A DNA stretch of 64,000 nucleotides from an uncultured Pelagibacteraceae bacterium (GTDB lineage Bacteria > Pseudomonadota > Alphaproteobacteria > Pelagibacterales > Pelagibacteraceae): the NCBI GenBank assembly GCA_902593905.1, contig CACJKF010000001.1:124001-188000 (forward strand), given 5' to 3'. Shown here piece after piece: positions 55,646 through 64,000 of this stretch. A program made the translations under genes and the position numbers. Under the pieces are notes generated by a model. The model saw nothing but the letters and a program-made list of their open reading frames with translations. It was not told the DNA's origin and did not search any database. The number at the start of each line of letters is the position of its first letter. Position 1 is the first letter of the stretch.

Positions 55646-56043
55646 TGAGAAATCAAACTTCACAAAAAACTTACAGCCAGAGACAACTAAGAGTTGGTGA
55701 ACTTGTTAAACAAAACCTAGGTGAACTGTTTATAAGAAATGAAGCAAAAATACCTTCAATAAACTCTAAATTAATAACTGTGACGGAAGTAAGAATGACC
55801 CCTGACCTTAAAACAGCTAGGGTTTACGTTATTCCATTAGGAGGAGTAGATACGAAAGAAACAGTAAAAATCTTGACGGAATACTCGCATCTTGTTAGAA
55901 AAGCGCTATCTAAAAGGCTAGATATTAAGTTTCTTCCTAAACTCACATTTGTTGAAGATAACTCATTTGAATATGCTGAAAAGATTGAAAAAATAATAAA
56001 GAAGAATAAAAGAAATGATGAAGAAAAAAAAAGATATAATTAA
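55645..56043 (+). CDS. rbfA: Ribosome-binding factor A
   Basis: RbfA helps mature the 5' end of 16S rRNA in the 30S subunit. The 132-residue KH-like protein has SQRQLRVGELVKQNLGELF, VTEVRMTPDLKTARVYVIPL and LTFVEDNSFEYAEKIEKII, all typical of the family. It starts on the last base of the infB stop and its lysine-rich end overlaps the rpsO start by 29 bases, an unusually long overlap. truB, commonly the next gene, is missing, and rpsO follows directly. Confidence 0.94.
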   Translation: MRNQTSQKTYSQRQLRVGELVKQNLGELFIRNEAKIPSINSKLITVTEVRMTPDLKTARVYVIPLGGVDTKETVKILTEYSHLVRKALSKRLDIKFLPKLTFVEDNSFEYAEKIEKIIKKNKRNDEEKKRYN

Positions 56044-56275
56044 ATCTCTAGCCATACATAAAAATGATGTCGGTTCAACAGAGATTCAAATTGGCTTACT
56101 AACTGAGAAAATCACAAAACTCTCTGATCATTTCAAAAAATTTAAAAAAGATAAACATTCAACTTTAGGTTTGACAAAGTCTGTTAATAAAAGAAAAAAA
56201 CTACTATCTTATCTTAAAAGAAATAACACAGAGTCTTACCAAAAAGTTATAAAACAACTTAATTTAAGGAAATAA
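56015..56275 (+). CDS. rpsO: 30S ribosomal protein S15
   Basis: S15 is a primary 16S rRNA-binding protein of the platform. The 86-residue protein has [37 protein letters not shown] and [16 protein letters not shown], which match the family closely. Two adjacent ATG codons (56015 and 56018) could start it; the first is used here. The gene begins inside rbfA and is followed by pnp starting at its last stop base, which reproduces the rpsO-pnp pair found in many bacteria. Confidence 0.97.
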   Translation: MMKKKKDIIKSLAIHKNDVGSTEIQIGLLTEKITKLSDHFKKFKKDKHSTLGLTKSVNKRKKLLSYLKRNNTESYQKVIKQLNLRK

Positions 56276-58347
56276 TGTTTAAAATACAAAAGGAAGAGTT
56301 AGAAGTTAATGGTAGAAAATTAACTTTAGAGACAGGTAAAGTTGCGCGTCAAGCAGACGGAGCCATTATTGCTTCACTTGGGGAAACAGTTGTTATAGCA
56401 ACTGCAGTTGGAGCTAAAAAAGTTGCAGAAGGTCAAGATTATTTTCCCTTGTCAGTAAATTATCAAGAAAAATATTATGCAGCTGGAAAAATACCTGGGG
56501 GATATTTTAAAAGAGAAGCAAGACCAACTGAAGCAGAAACATTAATTTCTAGATTAATAGATAGACCAATAAGACCTTTATTTCCATCTGGTTTTATGAA
56601 TGAGGTTCAAGTTCTTCCTACAGTCTTGTCATACGATAGTGAAAACCAACCAGATATCTTATCAATTATAGCTTCTTCAGCAGCTTTAGCCATTTCTGGA
56701 TTGCCATTTTTAGGTCCTATAGCGGCTAGCAGAGTTGGTTATAAAGATGGAAAGTATCTATTAAATCCATCTGTAGAAGAATTAAAAGACTCTGAGTTAG
56801 ATCTTGTAGTTGCTGGAACTAAAGACGCAGTTCTTATGGTTGAGTCTGAAACATCGGGATTATCTGAAAAAGTAATGTTAGATGCTGTAAAATTTGGCCA
56901 TGAAAAATTTGTACCGATAATTGAGGCAATAGAAAGATTGGCAAAAAAAGCTAGTAAGCCAAAATGGGCGGTTGAGGAAGTAGATCATTCTGAAATCAAA
57001 AAGAAAATTGCTGCAAAATTTGAAGGTAGCTTAAGAAGCGCATTTAAAGAAATAGATAAGAAAAAGAGATCATCAACTATTTCTGAAATAGAGACACAAT
57101 GTAAAGAAATGTTTGGTGAAGTTGAAACTGTTACAGAAAACCAAGTAATGTCTCAACTGAAATCATTAGAGAAAGATATTGTTAGAACCGCTATTTTAAA
57201 AGAAAAGAAAAGAATAGATGGTAGAGGATTAGCAGATGTAAGACAGATAAAATGTGAAGTTGGTATTTTACCAAGAACTCATGGATCTGCTCTCTTTACT
57301 AGAGGAGAGACTCAAGCTCTAGTGGTGACTACACTAGGTATGGCAGATGATGAGCAAAGACTAGAAAGCCTCGAAGGAATGCAAAGATCTAATTTCATGT
57401 TGCACTATAATTTTCCACCTTTTTCAGTTGGAGAATGTGGAAGAATAGGCACTGGAAGAAGAGAAATTGGACACGGCAAATTAGCATGGAGAGCAATAAA
57501 TTCATCTTTACCATCGAAGGAAAGTTTTCCTTATACGCTAAGAGTAGTTTCAGAAATTACAGAGTCAAACGGATCTTCATCCATGGCTACAGTTTGTGGA
57601 ACCTCGTTATCTTTAATGGATGCAGGGGTTCCAATAAAGGAACCAGTTGCTGGAATTGCGATGGGGTTAATCAAAGAGGGTGACGATTTTTCTGTGCTTT
57701 CTGATATTTTGGGTGACGAAGATCACTTAGGAGATATGGATTTTAAAGTCGCTGGTACAAAAAATGGCATTACCTCACTTCAGATGGATATAAAAATAAC
57801 AGGTATTACTTTTGAAATTATGGAAAAAGCTTTGGATCAAGCAAAAGCTGGAAGAGAAATTATTTTGGGTGAAATGAATAAAGCTATTAAAACATCAAGA
57901 AAAGAGTTTTCTAAACACACACCAAAAATGGAAACAATTAAAGTTGATAAAAAAGATATAGCAACAGTAATCGGAAAAGGTGGCGCAACAATACGAGAAA
58001 TTGTTGAGACATCAGGAGCTAAAGTTGATGTAAAAGATACTGGAGAAGTAACAGTGGCAGCTCCGGATGAAGCCTCAAGAAATAAAGCTATAGAATTCAT
58101 TAAAAATTTAATTGCTAAACCAGAAATGGGTAAAATTTATAAAGGTAAAGTGGTTAAAATAATGGAATTTGGAGCTTTCGTAAACTTTTTAGGAAAACAA
58201 GACGGTCTTGTTCATATTTCAGAACTAGCTGATAAACGCGTTGCAAAAGTTGGAGATGTTGTAAAAGAAGGTGATGAAGTTTCTGTAAAAGTGGTTGGAT
58301 TTGATAGAGGGAAAGTAAAATTATCAATGAAACAAGCGTCAGTATAA
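56275..58347 (+). CDS. pnp: Polynucleotide phosphorylase
   Basis: PNPase degrades RNA 3' to 5' by phosphorolysis and can add tails. The 690-residue protein has two RNase PH domains (N-terminal [20 protein letters not shown] in part; C-terminal [15 protein letters not shown]), a helical linker, the KH domain [19 protein letters not shown] and S1 domain [16 protein letters not shown] with [11 protein letters not shown]. The second RNase PH domain carries the conserved catalytic Asp in [16 protein letters not shown]. It terminates one base away from the convergent GNAT gene. Confidence 0.97.
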   Translation: MFKIQKEELEVNGRKLTLETGKVARQADGAIIASLGETVVIATAVGAKKVAEGQDYFPLSVNYQEKYYAAGKIPGGYFKREARPTEAETLISRLIDRPIRPLFPSGFMNEVQVLPTVLSYDSENQPDILSIIASSAALAISGLPFLGPIAASRVGYKDGKYLLNPSVEELKDSELDLVVAGTKDAVLMVESETSGLSEKVMLDAVKFGHEKFVPIIEAIERLAKKASKPKWAVEEVDHSEIKKKIAAKFEGSLRSAFKEIDKKKRSSTISEIETQCKEMFGEVETVTENQVMSQLKSLEKDIVRTAILKEKKRIDGRGLADVRQIKCEVGILPRTHGSALFTRGETQALVVTTLGMADDEQRLESLEGMQRSNFMLHYNFPPFSVGECGRIGTGRREIGHGKLAWRAINSSLPSKESFPYTLRVVSEITESNGSSSMATVCGTSLSLMDAGVPIKEPVAGIAMGLIKEGDDFSVLSDILGDEDHLGDMDFKVAGTKNGITSLQMDIKITGITFEIMEKALDQAKAGREIILGEMNKAIKTSRKEFSKHTPKMETIKVDKKDIATVIGKGGATIREIVETSGAKVDVKDTGEVTVAAPDEASRNKAIEFIKNLIAKPEMGKIYKGKVVKIMEFGAFVNFLGKQDGLVHISELADKRVAKVGDVVKEGDEVSVKVVGFDRGKVKLSMKQASV

Positions 58348-58348
58348 T

Positions 58349-59296
58349 TTAAACAAAACCAATATCGCTATCTATATATTGTATATTATCAAATTCGTTG
58401 ATTAAACGTTCAATCGAAGAGTCCTCTGCGGAGAAAGCAAAGTTAAGTTTTTTACTCCACGGGGTATTAATACTGATTAATTCCTTTTTTTTTGAAATAA
58501 AACTTATAAAATTTATCTTATTGTTTTTAGCAAAGTTTAAAAAAAGGTTTGATAAATTTACCTTTATTGGTTTTGAAACATAAATGATATTCAAAATTTT
58601 AAAACCATCTTTAATTTTTACCTCAGTAATAATATTTGTGTCTTTATAACTAAAAATAAAAATATTTTTCTTTTCAGGATAATCTATCACTCGCCATTTA
58701 AACCAGTTTTCGTCTCTTACAATTCCTAATGAGTTTTCCGATAATAATTTTTCACTTTCATTTACTAATTTAGAAATAGTTTGATTATTTGTATCTTCAA
58801 GTTTTAAATTTCCCAAATTATTAGTATTCATTTCCAACTCCTTAGATTTTTTGAAAATTGAAATAAAATTAAGCAAGTTAGAAACTTTTATTTTTCGTAA
58901 AAATTTATTATTATAAGACCAATCCATTTTTCTAAATATTTTTAAAGACAGATCATTGCAGAGTGTTATTTGAATTGGACAAATTTTCATCCATTCTTGA
59001 GTCAATAATTTTCCATATCCTAAAGATCTATATTTTTCTTTTACATAAAAGTCAGTAAACCAGATACCAGTTTTTATTTTATCTTTGATTTTTAAATCAT
59101 TTGCTATAAGGCCTGCATGCCCGCATATCATTCCATCAACCTCTAAGACAAGAGGTTCAAAACTTTTAAATCCAGGCCTATATCGCCAATTCAAAATATC
59201 TGGATTATCATTTTTATAATTGAAAGATTCTTGATAAAATCTAAATAGTTTTTTTTTATCTACTTCAGATACCTTTTTTATATGAAATTTGCTCAC
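58349..59296 (-). CDS. GNAT family acetyltransferase (315 residues)
   Basis: A protein with an N-terminal GNAT domain (residues about 1-145): FYQESFNYKNDNPDILNWRY, LVLEVDGMICGHAGLIAND, and the acetyl-CoA loop VKEKYRSLGYGKLLTQEW. The remaining half is lysine- and asparagine-rich, with a possible second, degenerate GNAT half (NWFKWRVIDYPEKKNIFIF, about 208-226). Substrate is unknown. It is divergent from a DUF2334 deacetylase-like gene at 23 bases, and the pair sits between pnp and fabI, which suggests a small accessory insertion. A sugar-modifying role is inference. Confidence 0.72.
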   Translation of the reverse strand: MSKFHIKKVSEVDKKKLFRFYQESFNYKNDNPDILNWRYRPGFKSFEPLVLEVDGMICGHAGLIANDLKIKDKIKTGIWFTDFYVKEKYRSLGYGKLLTQEWMKICPIQITLCNDLSLKIFRKMDWSYNNKFLRKIKVSNLLNFISIFKKSKELEMNTNNLGNLKLEDTNNQTISKLVNESEKLLSENSLGIVRDENWFKWRVIDYPEKKNIFIFSYKDTNIITEVKIKDGFKILNIIYVSKPIKVNLSNLFLNFAKNNKINFISFISKKKELISINTPWSKKLNFAFSAEDSSIERLINEFDNIQYIDSDIGFV

Positions 59297-59319
59297 TGTA
59301 AGATAAAATATAAATAAAT

Positions 59320-60084
59320 ATGTTTAATTCAATAAATAAAATTTTTTCTAAATATACCGGATTACTTATCCGAATGGATGATATATGTGAGAATATGAAT
59401 TGGGTTTTAATGGATAAATGTGAATTATTATTTGATAAATACAAAATTAAACCACTACTTGGTGTAATTCCAGTCAACAAAGATCCTGAACTGTTAACTT
59501 ATCCAAAAACAGAATCTTTTTGGGACAAAGTTACAAGTTGGAAAAATAAGGGTTGGGAAATAACAATGCACGGATGCAATCATCTGTATACTCAAAAATC
59601 TGACAAAAATGATGTTTTCAATTACGGCGGTGACTCTGAATTTTATGGATTAGAATTTTCAAAACAATTGAGTAAAATTGAGACAGGTTTGTCTGAGTTT
59701 AAAAAAAGGCAAATAAAGATAAGAAGTTTTTTTGCCCCTAATCATATTTATGATCAAAATACATTAGATGCTTTAAAAAAAAAAGAAATTAAAATAATTA
59801 TAGACGGTTATGGATTATTTCCTTTTTACAAAGATGATTTGCTTTTTATTCCTCAACTTTTTTACAAAGAAATATTTTTACCATTTGGTATCCAGTCTAC
59901 TCAACTACATATTAACTATTGGGATGACAAAGACTTTGAGAGATTTGAAAATTTTATCATTAAACATCATAACAAAATAGTTGATTTGGATTATATAATA
60001 GACATCACAGACCCTAATTCTATTCAGAATATCACAAATTTTATAGTTGAAAAAACTCTTAAAACAGCAAGATTGTTTAAGTAA
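59320..60084 (+). CDS. DUF2334/polysaccharide deacetylase-like protein
   Basis: A 254-residue protein with a deacetylase-type fold: LLIRMDDICENMNW (Asp-Asp), PLLGVIPVNKD, WEITMHGCNHLYTQ (H-x3-H metal ligands) and SFFAPNHIYDQNTLDAL. These match the DUF2334 family of NodB-like hydrolases. No signal peptide is visible, so it is probably cytoplasmic. A role in de-N-acetylation of sugar or lipid precursors is inference. Its start is 23 bases from the divergent GNAT gene, and its 3' end overlaps fabI by 8 bases. Confidence 0.8.
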   Translation: MFNSINKIFSKYTGLLIRMDDICENMNWVLMDKCELLFDKYKIKPLLGVIPVNKDPELLTYPKTESFWDKVTSWKNKGWEITMHGCNHLYTQKSDKNDVFNYGGDSEFYGLEFSKQLSKIETGLSEFKKRQIKIRSFFAPNHIYDQNTLDALKKKEIKIIIDGYGLFPFYKDDLLFIPQLFYKEIFLPFGIQSTQLHINYWDDKDFERFENFIIKHHNKIVDLDYIIDITDPNSIQNITNFIVEKTLKTARLFK

Positions 60085-60862
60085 TATTTTTAGGATCTGG
60101 CATCCCAACTTTATTATATCCAGCATCTACATAATGTATCTCACCCGTAACACCTGCAGCTAAATTACTAATTAAATATAATGCAGAATTTCCAACATCG
60201 TGAATATCTACATTTCTTTTTAAAAAGGAATGATCTTCATTCCATTTATATAAAAATTTTGCATCTCCAATTGCAGAAGCAGCTAAAGTTTTTATGGGTC
60301 CCGCGCTGATTGCGTTTACTCTTATATTTTTTCCCCCAAGATCCCTGGCTAAATATTTTACACTGGCCTCTAAAGCTGATTTACACACGCCCATAACATT
60401 ATAATTTGGAATCGCTTTAGTAGACTCATAAGTAAGTGTTAGTAAACTTCCTCCATCTTTCATTATTTTTGAAGCCTCTTTGGATACTTCAGTAAATGAA
60501 AAACAAGAGATTAGCATACTTCTAAGAAAATTTTCCCTTGTAGTGCTTAAATATTCTCCCGATAATTCTGATTTATCAGAAAAAGCTACTGCGTGAACTA
60601 CAAAATCTATTTCTCCCCATTTTGACTTTACATCTTTAAAAAGTTGAACAACTTCATCTTTTTTTTCTACATCGCAACTGAAAGTTAATTTTGAGTTTAA
60701 TTTTTCTGCTAAAGGAACAACTCTTTTCTTTAAAGCATCGCCTAAGTAAGTAAAAGCTAATTCTGCTCCAGCCTCTGCAAGTTTCTGAGATATACCCCAA
60801 GCAATAGAGCGCTCATTTGCAACTCCCATTATCAGACCTTTTTTTCCCTTCATTAAACTCAT
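60077..60862 (-). CDS. fabI: Enoyl-ACP reductase (NADH) FabI
   Basis: FabI catalyses the last reduction in each fatty-acid elongation cycle. The 261-residue short-chain dehydrogenase-like enzyme has LIMGVANERSIAWGISQKLA (nucleotide-binding, two parts), a conserved HAVAFSDKSEL, and the catalytic Tyr-x6-Lys in PNYNVMGVCKSALE. It ends with EIHYVDAGYNKVGMP, typical for FabI. The order fabA-fabB-fabI on the minus strand is the standard alphaproteobacterial unsaturated fatty-acid cluster, divergent from irr. Confidence 0.96.
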   Translation of the reverse strand: MSLMKGKKGLIMGVANERSIAWGISQKLAEAGAELAFTYLGDALKKRVVPLAEKLNSKLTFSCDVEKKDEVVQLFKDVKSKWGEIDFVVHAVAFSDKSELSGEYLSTTRENFLRSMLISCFSFTEVSKEASKIMKDGGSLLTLTYESTKAIPNYNVMGVCKSALEASVKYLARDLGGKNIRVNAISAGPIKTLAASAIGDAKFLYKWNEDHSFLKRNVDIHDVGNSALYLISNLAAGVTGEIHYVDAGYNKVGMPDPKNIT

Positions 60863-62076
60863 TATTTTACCTTTTCAAAAACTAAAGTGGCATTGGTCCC
60901 GCCGAAGCCGAAACTATTCGACATTATAGAATTTAAATTCACATCTTTTTCTACTTTTGTAACAATTGGATATTTTTTTGCTTCCTCATCCATATCGCTA
61001 ATATTAGCTGATGCAGCAATAAAATTATTTTTCATCATAATTAAACTATAAACAGCCTCATGAACTGAAGTAGCTCCTAGAGAATGACCTGCAAGAGATT
61101 TGGTTGAGCTAATTTTTGGTTTATAGTCATTGAACACTTCTCCTACAGCTTTCAATTCTGTTATATCTCCGACAGGTGTTGATGTACCATGAGTATTTAT
61201 ATAATCGATTTTGTTTTTTGTAGTGCTCAATGCCATTTTCATGCATCTGACTGCTCCCTCTCCAGAAGGAGCCACCATGTCATAACCATCAGATGTAGCA
61301 CCGTATCCTGTAAGCTCTGCATATATTTTTGCACCTCTTGACTTTGCGTGCTCGTACTCCTCTAAAACTAACACCCCTCCTCCACCTGAGATAACAAAGC
61401 CATCTCGTGTTTTATCATAGGGCCTAGAAGCTTTTTCAGGAGTATCATTATATTTTGAGGAAAGAGCTGTCATAGCATCAAACATTGCAGTCATTGCGAA
61501 ATGTACTTCATCGCTTCCGCCTGCAAAAATAATTTTTTGTTTTCCTAATTGAATTAACTCCATGGCATTACCAATACAATGACCACTGGTCGCGCAAGCT
61601 GAACTGATTGTGTAGTTAACTCCTTTTATTTTAAATGGCACTGCAAGAGTTGCTGATGCAGTGCTAGACATAGTTCTTGGTACAACAAAAGGACCCATTC
61701 TTTTAGGACTTTTTTCTCTTGTTTTATCTGCAGCTAATATTACGTTTTCAATGGACGGCCCGCCAGATCCCATAATCATTCCAGTAGTTATGTTACTGAT
61801 ATCTTTTTCCTCTAAACCTGAGTCTTTTACAGCTTCATTCATAGAAACATAATTATAAGCTGATCCGGGTCCCATAAATCTTATAAATTTTCTATCTACA
61901 TAGTCCTCAAGTTTTATATTTGGTTTTCCATGAACATGACTTTTCAAATTATATTCTTTGTACTCTTCAGAAAACGTAATTCCAGATTTAGCGTTAATTA
62001 GCGACTTCAAAACTTCTTCTTGATTGTTTCCTAAACAAGAGACCACACCTATTCCAGTTACCACAACTCTTTTCAT
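60862..62076 (-). CDS. fabB: 3-oxoacyl-ACP synthase I FabB
   Basis: FabB condenses malonyl-ACP with acyl-ACP and is needed for unsaturated fatty-acid elongation. The 404-residue thiolase-fold enzyme has the nucleophile Cys in [16 protein letters not shown], the two catalytic His in [11 protein letters not shown] and [14 protein letters not shown], and the terminal [14 protein letters not shown]. It follows fabA by an ATGA overlap and its stop shares a base with fabI, so the three genes are co-transcribed. Annotation as FabB rather than FabF rests on the adjacent fabA. Confidence 0.96.
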   Translation of the reverse strand: MKRVVVTGIGVVSCLGNNQEEVLKSLINAKSGITFSEEYKEYNLKSHVHGKPNIKLEDYVDRKFIRFMGPGSAYNYVSMNEAVKDSGLEEKDISNITTGMIMGSGGPSIENVILAADKTREKSPKRMGPFVVPRTMSSTASATLAVPFKIKGVNYTISSACATSGHCIGNAMELIQLGKQKIIFAGGSDEVHFAMTAMFDAMTALSSKYNDTPEKASRPYDKTRDGFVISGGGGVLVLEEYEHAKSRGAKIYAELTGYGATSDGYDMVAPSGEGAVRCMKMALSTTKNKIDYINTHGTSTPVGDITELKAVGEVFNDYKPKISSTKSLAGHSLGATSVHEAVYSLIMMKNNFIAASANISDMDEEAKKYPIVTKVEKDVNLNSIMSNSFGFGGTNATLVFEKVK

Positions 62077-62576
62077 GACTTAAACAATCCTACCTTTAAA
62101 TTTTCTGCTGTATAAATTATTTTACTATCAGCGCTCAAAATACCGTTTGCTAACCCAACAGCAGTTCCCTCTTTCTTTAAAATTCTCTTCATATTTATTT
62201 CATAAGTAGCCATTTTAATATTTTTTAAAACCTCACCAGTAAATTTTACAGAATTTACCCCTAAAGCTCTACCTTTTCCTGGCTCTCCGATCCAACCTAA
62301 GTAAAACCCAACTAATTGCCACATAGCATCTAACCCAAGGCAACCTGGCATAACTGGGTCTTTTTTAAAATGACAATCAAAAAACCACAAATTATCTTTG
62401 ATATCAAGTTCGGCTTTAATAAATCCTTTTTTAAATTCACCAGCATCTTTCTTAATTTCAGTAATTCTATCAAACATTAACATAGGAGGCAGTGGAAGTT
62501 TTGCATTACCCTCTCCAAATAACTTTCCCTCTCCACACGAAATTAGTTCATCATAACTATAGCTATTTTTTTGCAT
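62073..62576 (-). CDS. fabA: 3-hydroxydecanoyl-ACP dehydratase/isomerase FabA
   Basis: FabA makes the cis-3-decenoyl-ACP that starts bacterial unsaturated fatty-acid synthesis. The 167-residue hot-dog-fold protein has [18 protein letters not shown] and [22 protein letters not shown] (two parts), with the catalytic His and Asp; the VKFTGEVL region forms the substrate tunnel. It is the first gene of fabA-fabB-fabI and is divergent from irr over 92 bases, where an Irr-type box is placed. Confidence 0.95.
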   Translation of the reverse strand: MQKNSYSYDELISCGEGKLFGEGNAKLPLPPMLMFDRITEIKKDAGEFKKGFIKAELDIKDNLWFFDCHFKKDPVMPGCLGLDAMWQLVGFYLGWIGEPGKGRALGVNSVKFTGEVLKNIKMATYEINMKRILKKEGTAVGLANGILSADSKIIYTAENLKVGLFKS

Positions 62577-62628
62577 GATTTAAAAACAGTTTTACTTGAT
62601 TTAGCAAATGTTTCATATATATTTATAA

Positions 62629-62645
62629 TTTAGAATGATTATAAA
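62629..62645. promoter_or_regulatory. Irr/iron-control-element-like box between fabA and irr
   Basis: TTTAGAATGATTATAAA (17 bases) is an imperfect inverted repeat: TTTAGAA, spacer TGA, TTATAAA, six of seven positions matching when one arm is reversed and complemented. Alphaproteobacterial Irr boxes (iron control elements) have the form TTTAGAA-N3-TTCTAAA, so this differs at one position of one arm. It lies between the divergent fabA and irr genes, 23 bases upstream of the irr GTG and 53 bases from the fabA ATG. Confidence 0.72.
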
Positions 62646-62668
62646 CTATAAAATAATAGAGAAAAAAA

Positions 62669-63076
62669 GTGAAAAAAATTGATATTTTTAACAAATTAAG
62701 AACATCAGGCTTAAGGCCAACTAAACAAAGAGTAGAAATAGCTAAATTTTTATTTGAAAGAGAAAAAACATTTCATTTTACTGTAGAAAGTTTGAACAAA
62801 CTTTTAGAAAAAAAAACAACTTCTAAATTTGCTCTGGCTACAATTTATAATACTGTGCATGCTTTTAAAAATGCTGGTCACTTAAGCGAATTGGAAGTAA
62901 AGGGAAATAAAACTTATTTTGATACCAATGTGTCAAACCACCATCATTTTTATGATAGTGAAACTTCAGAGTTGATAGATATAGACGAGAAAGAAGTAGT
63001 TATTCAAAAAATTCCAAAAGCACCTAATGGTAAAAAAATTAAAAACATAGAGGTATTTATAAATTTGAAAAATTGA
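62669..63076 (+). CDS. irr: Iron response regulator Irr (Fur family)
   Basis: Irr is a haem-responsive member of the Fur family that controls iron and haem genes in alphaproteobacteria. The 135-residue protein has the winged helix with LRPTKQRVEIAKFLF and FALATIYNTVHAFKNAGHL, followed by the haem/metal-linked TYFDTNVSNHHHFYDSE with three His (91-93) and the ELIDIDEKEV segment. No Cys-Pro haem motif is present at the N-terminus. GTG 62669 is the start. It is divergent from fabA-fabB-fabI as in rhizobial genomes, with similar boxes on both sides of it. Confidence 0.92.
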   Translation: MKKIDIFNKLRTSGLRPTKQRVEIAKFLFEREKTFHFTVESLNKLLEKKTTSKFALATIYNTVHAFKNAGHLSELEVKGNKTYFDTNVSNHHHFYDSETSELIDIDEKEVVIQKIPKAPNGKKIKNIEVFINLKN

Positions 63077-63098
63077 CAGTTTGTCGCTTGTTTTTCAC

Positions 63099-63115
63099 TT
63101 TAGAACTATTATAAA
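63099..63115. promoter_or_regulatory. Irr/iron-control-element-like box upstream of katG
   Basis: TTTAGAACTATTATAAA (17 bases) shares both arms (TTTAGAA and TTATAAA) with the box at 62629-62645 and differs only in the 3-base spacer (CTA versus TGA). It lies 10 bases before the katG ATG and 23 bases after the irr stop. Two identical-arm boxes so close to irr are best explained as sites of autoregulation and of katG control. Irr binding is inferred, not shown. Confidence 0.7.
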
Positions 63116-63125
63116 CTAGAATTAA

Positions 63126-64000
<875 letters not shown>

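Overview
This is a gene-dense, very AT-rich bacterial chromosome segment whose gene content and order point to an alphaproteobacterium of the streamlined marine SAR11 type (Pelagibacterales). That assignment is inference from four things: extreme AT bias, near-absence of spacers, the alphaproteobacterial order ppsR-maf-aroE-coaE-dnaQ-secB-fxsA-tim44-smr-hslUV-his, and the pairing of a Fur-type Irr regulator with fabA-fabB-fabI. I recognised no rRNA, tRNA, insertion sequence, prophage or CRISPR array. No stretch without a gene exceeds 300 bases; the longest is the leader of the porin gene (24307-24532).

Layout. 1-4.7 kb: the end of ppsR, then maf, aroE, coaE, dnaQ, facing secB-fxsA, then tim44-smr. 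In several alphaproteobacteria ppsR lies beside oriC, so the left edge is probably origin-proximal. 4.7-10.5 kb: hslUV, then hisB-hisH-hisA-hisF-hisE with a HIT protein and a GNAT acetyltransferase. 10.5-24.3 kb: lolA and ftsK; a UbiH-type hydroxylase; mnmE-mnmG-rsmG-parA-parB with two parS-like palindromes inside rsmG; then holA-lptE-leuS and a DUF3576 lipoprotein on the opposite strand. 24.3-28.1 kb: a porin with a palindrome-rich leader and strong terminator, a ThiE/TenI-like protein, the PLP-homeostasis protein YggS, an L,D-transpeptidase, an OmpR-like winged-helix regulator and a 35-residue ArfA-like ribosome-rescue protein. 28.1-37.5 kb: pfkB-type kinase, nth, dapB, a tiny two-helix membrane protein, dnaJ-dnaK-grpE, rdgB, an LpoA-like protein, rsmI and a DolP-like BON lipoprotein. 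37.5-50.7 kb: malic enzyme, murJ-trpS-nfu-Bax-like glucosaminidase, a polysaccharide deacetylase, a shortened tsaB, fur, miaB, phoH, ybeY, lnt. 50.7-58.3 kb: metK, nusA, infB, rbfA, rpsO, pnp. 58.3-64 kb: a GNAT protein and a DUF2334 deacetylase-like protein, fabI-fabB-fabA, irr, and the start of katG.

The genes are mostly housekeeping: translation and tRNA modification, chromosome segregation, histidine synthesis, protein folding, envelope building and unsaturated fatty-acid synthesis. The most interesting signals lie in how they are packed. Of twelve convergent gene pairs, eight overlap at their 3' ends and three more lie within one base of each other. Three divergent pairs have abutting or overlapping start codons or 5' ends. 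Two terminators are written into the coding sequence, or next to the stop codon, of the opposing gene. Two near-identical 17-bp Irr-type boxes flank irr, one facing fabA/irr and one facing katG. The ArfA-like and two-helix proteins are both short enough to be missed by routine gene calling.
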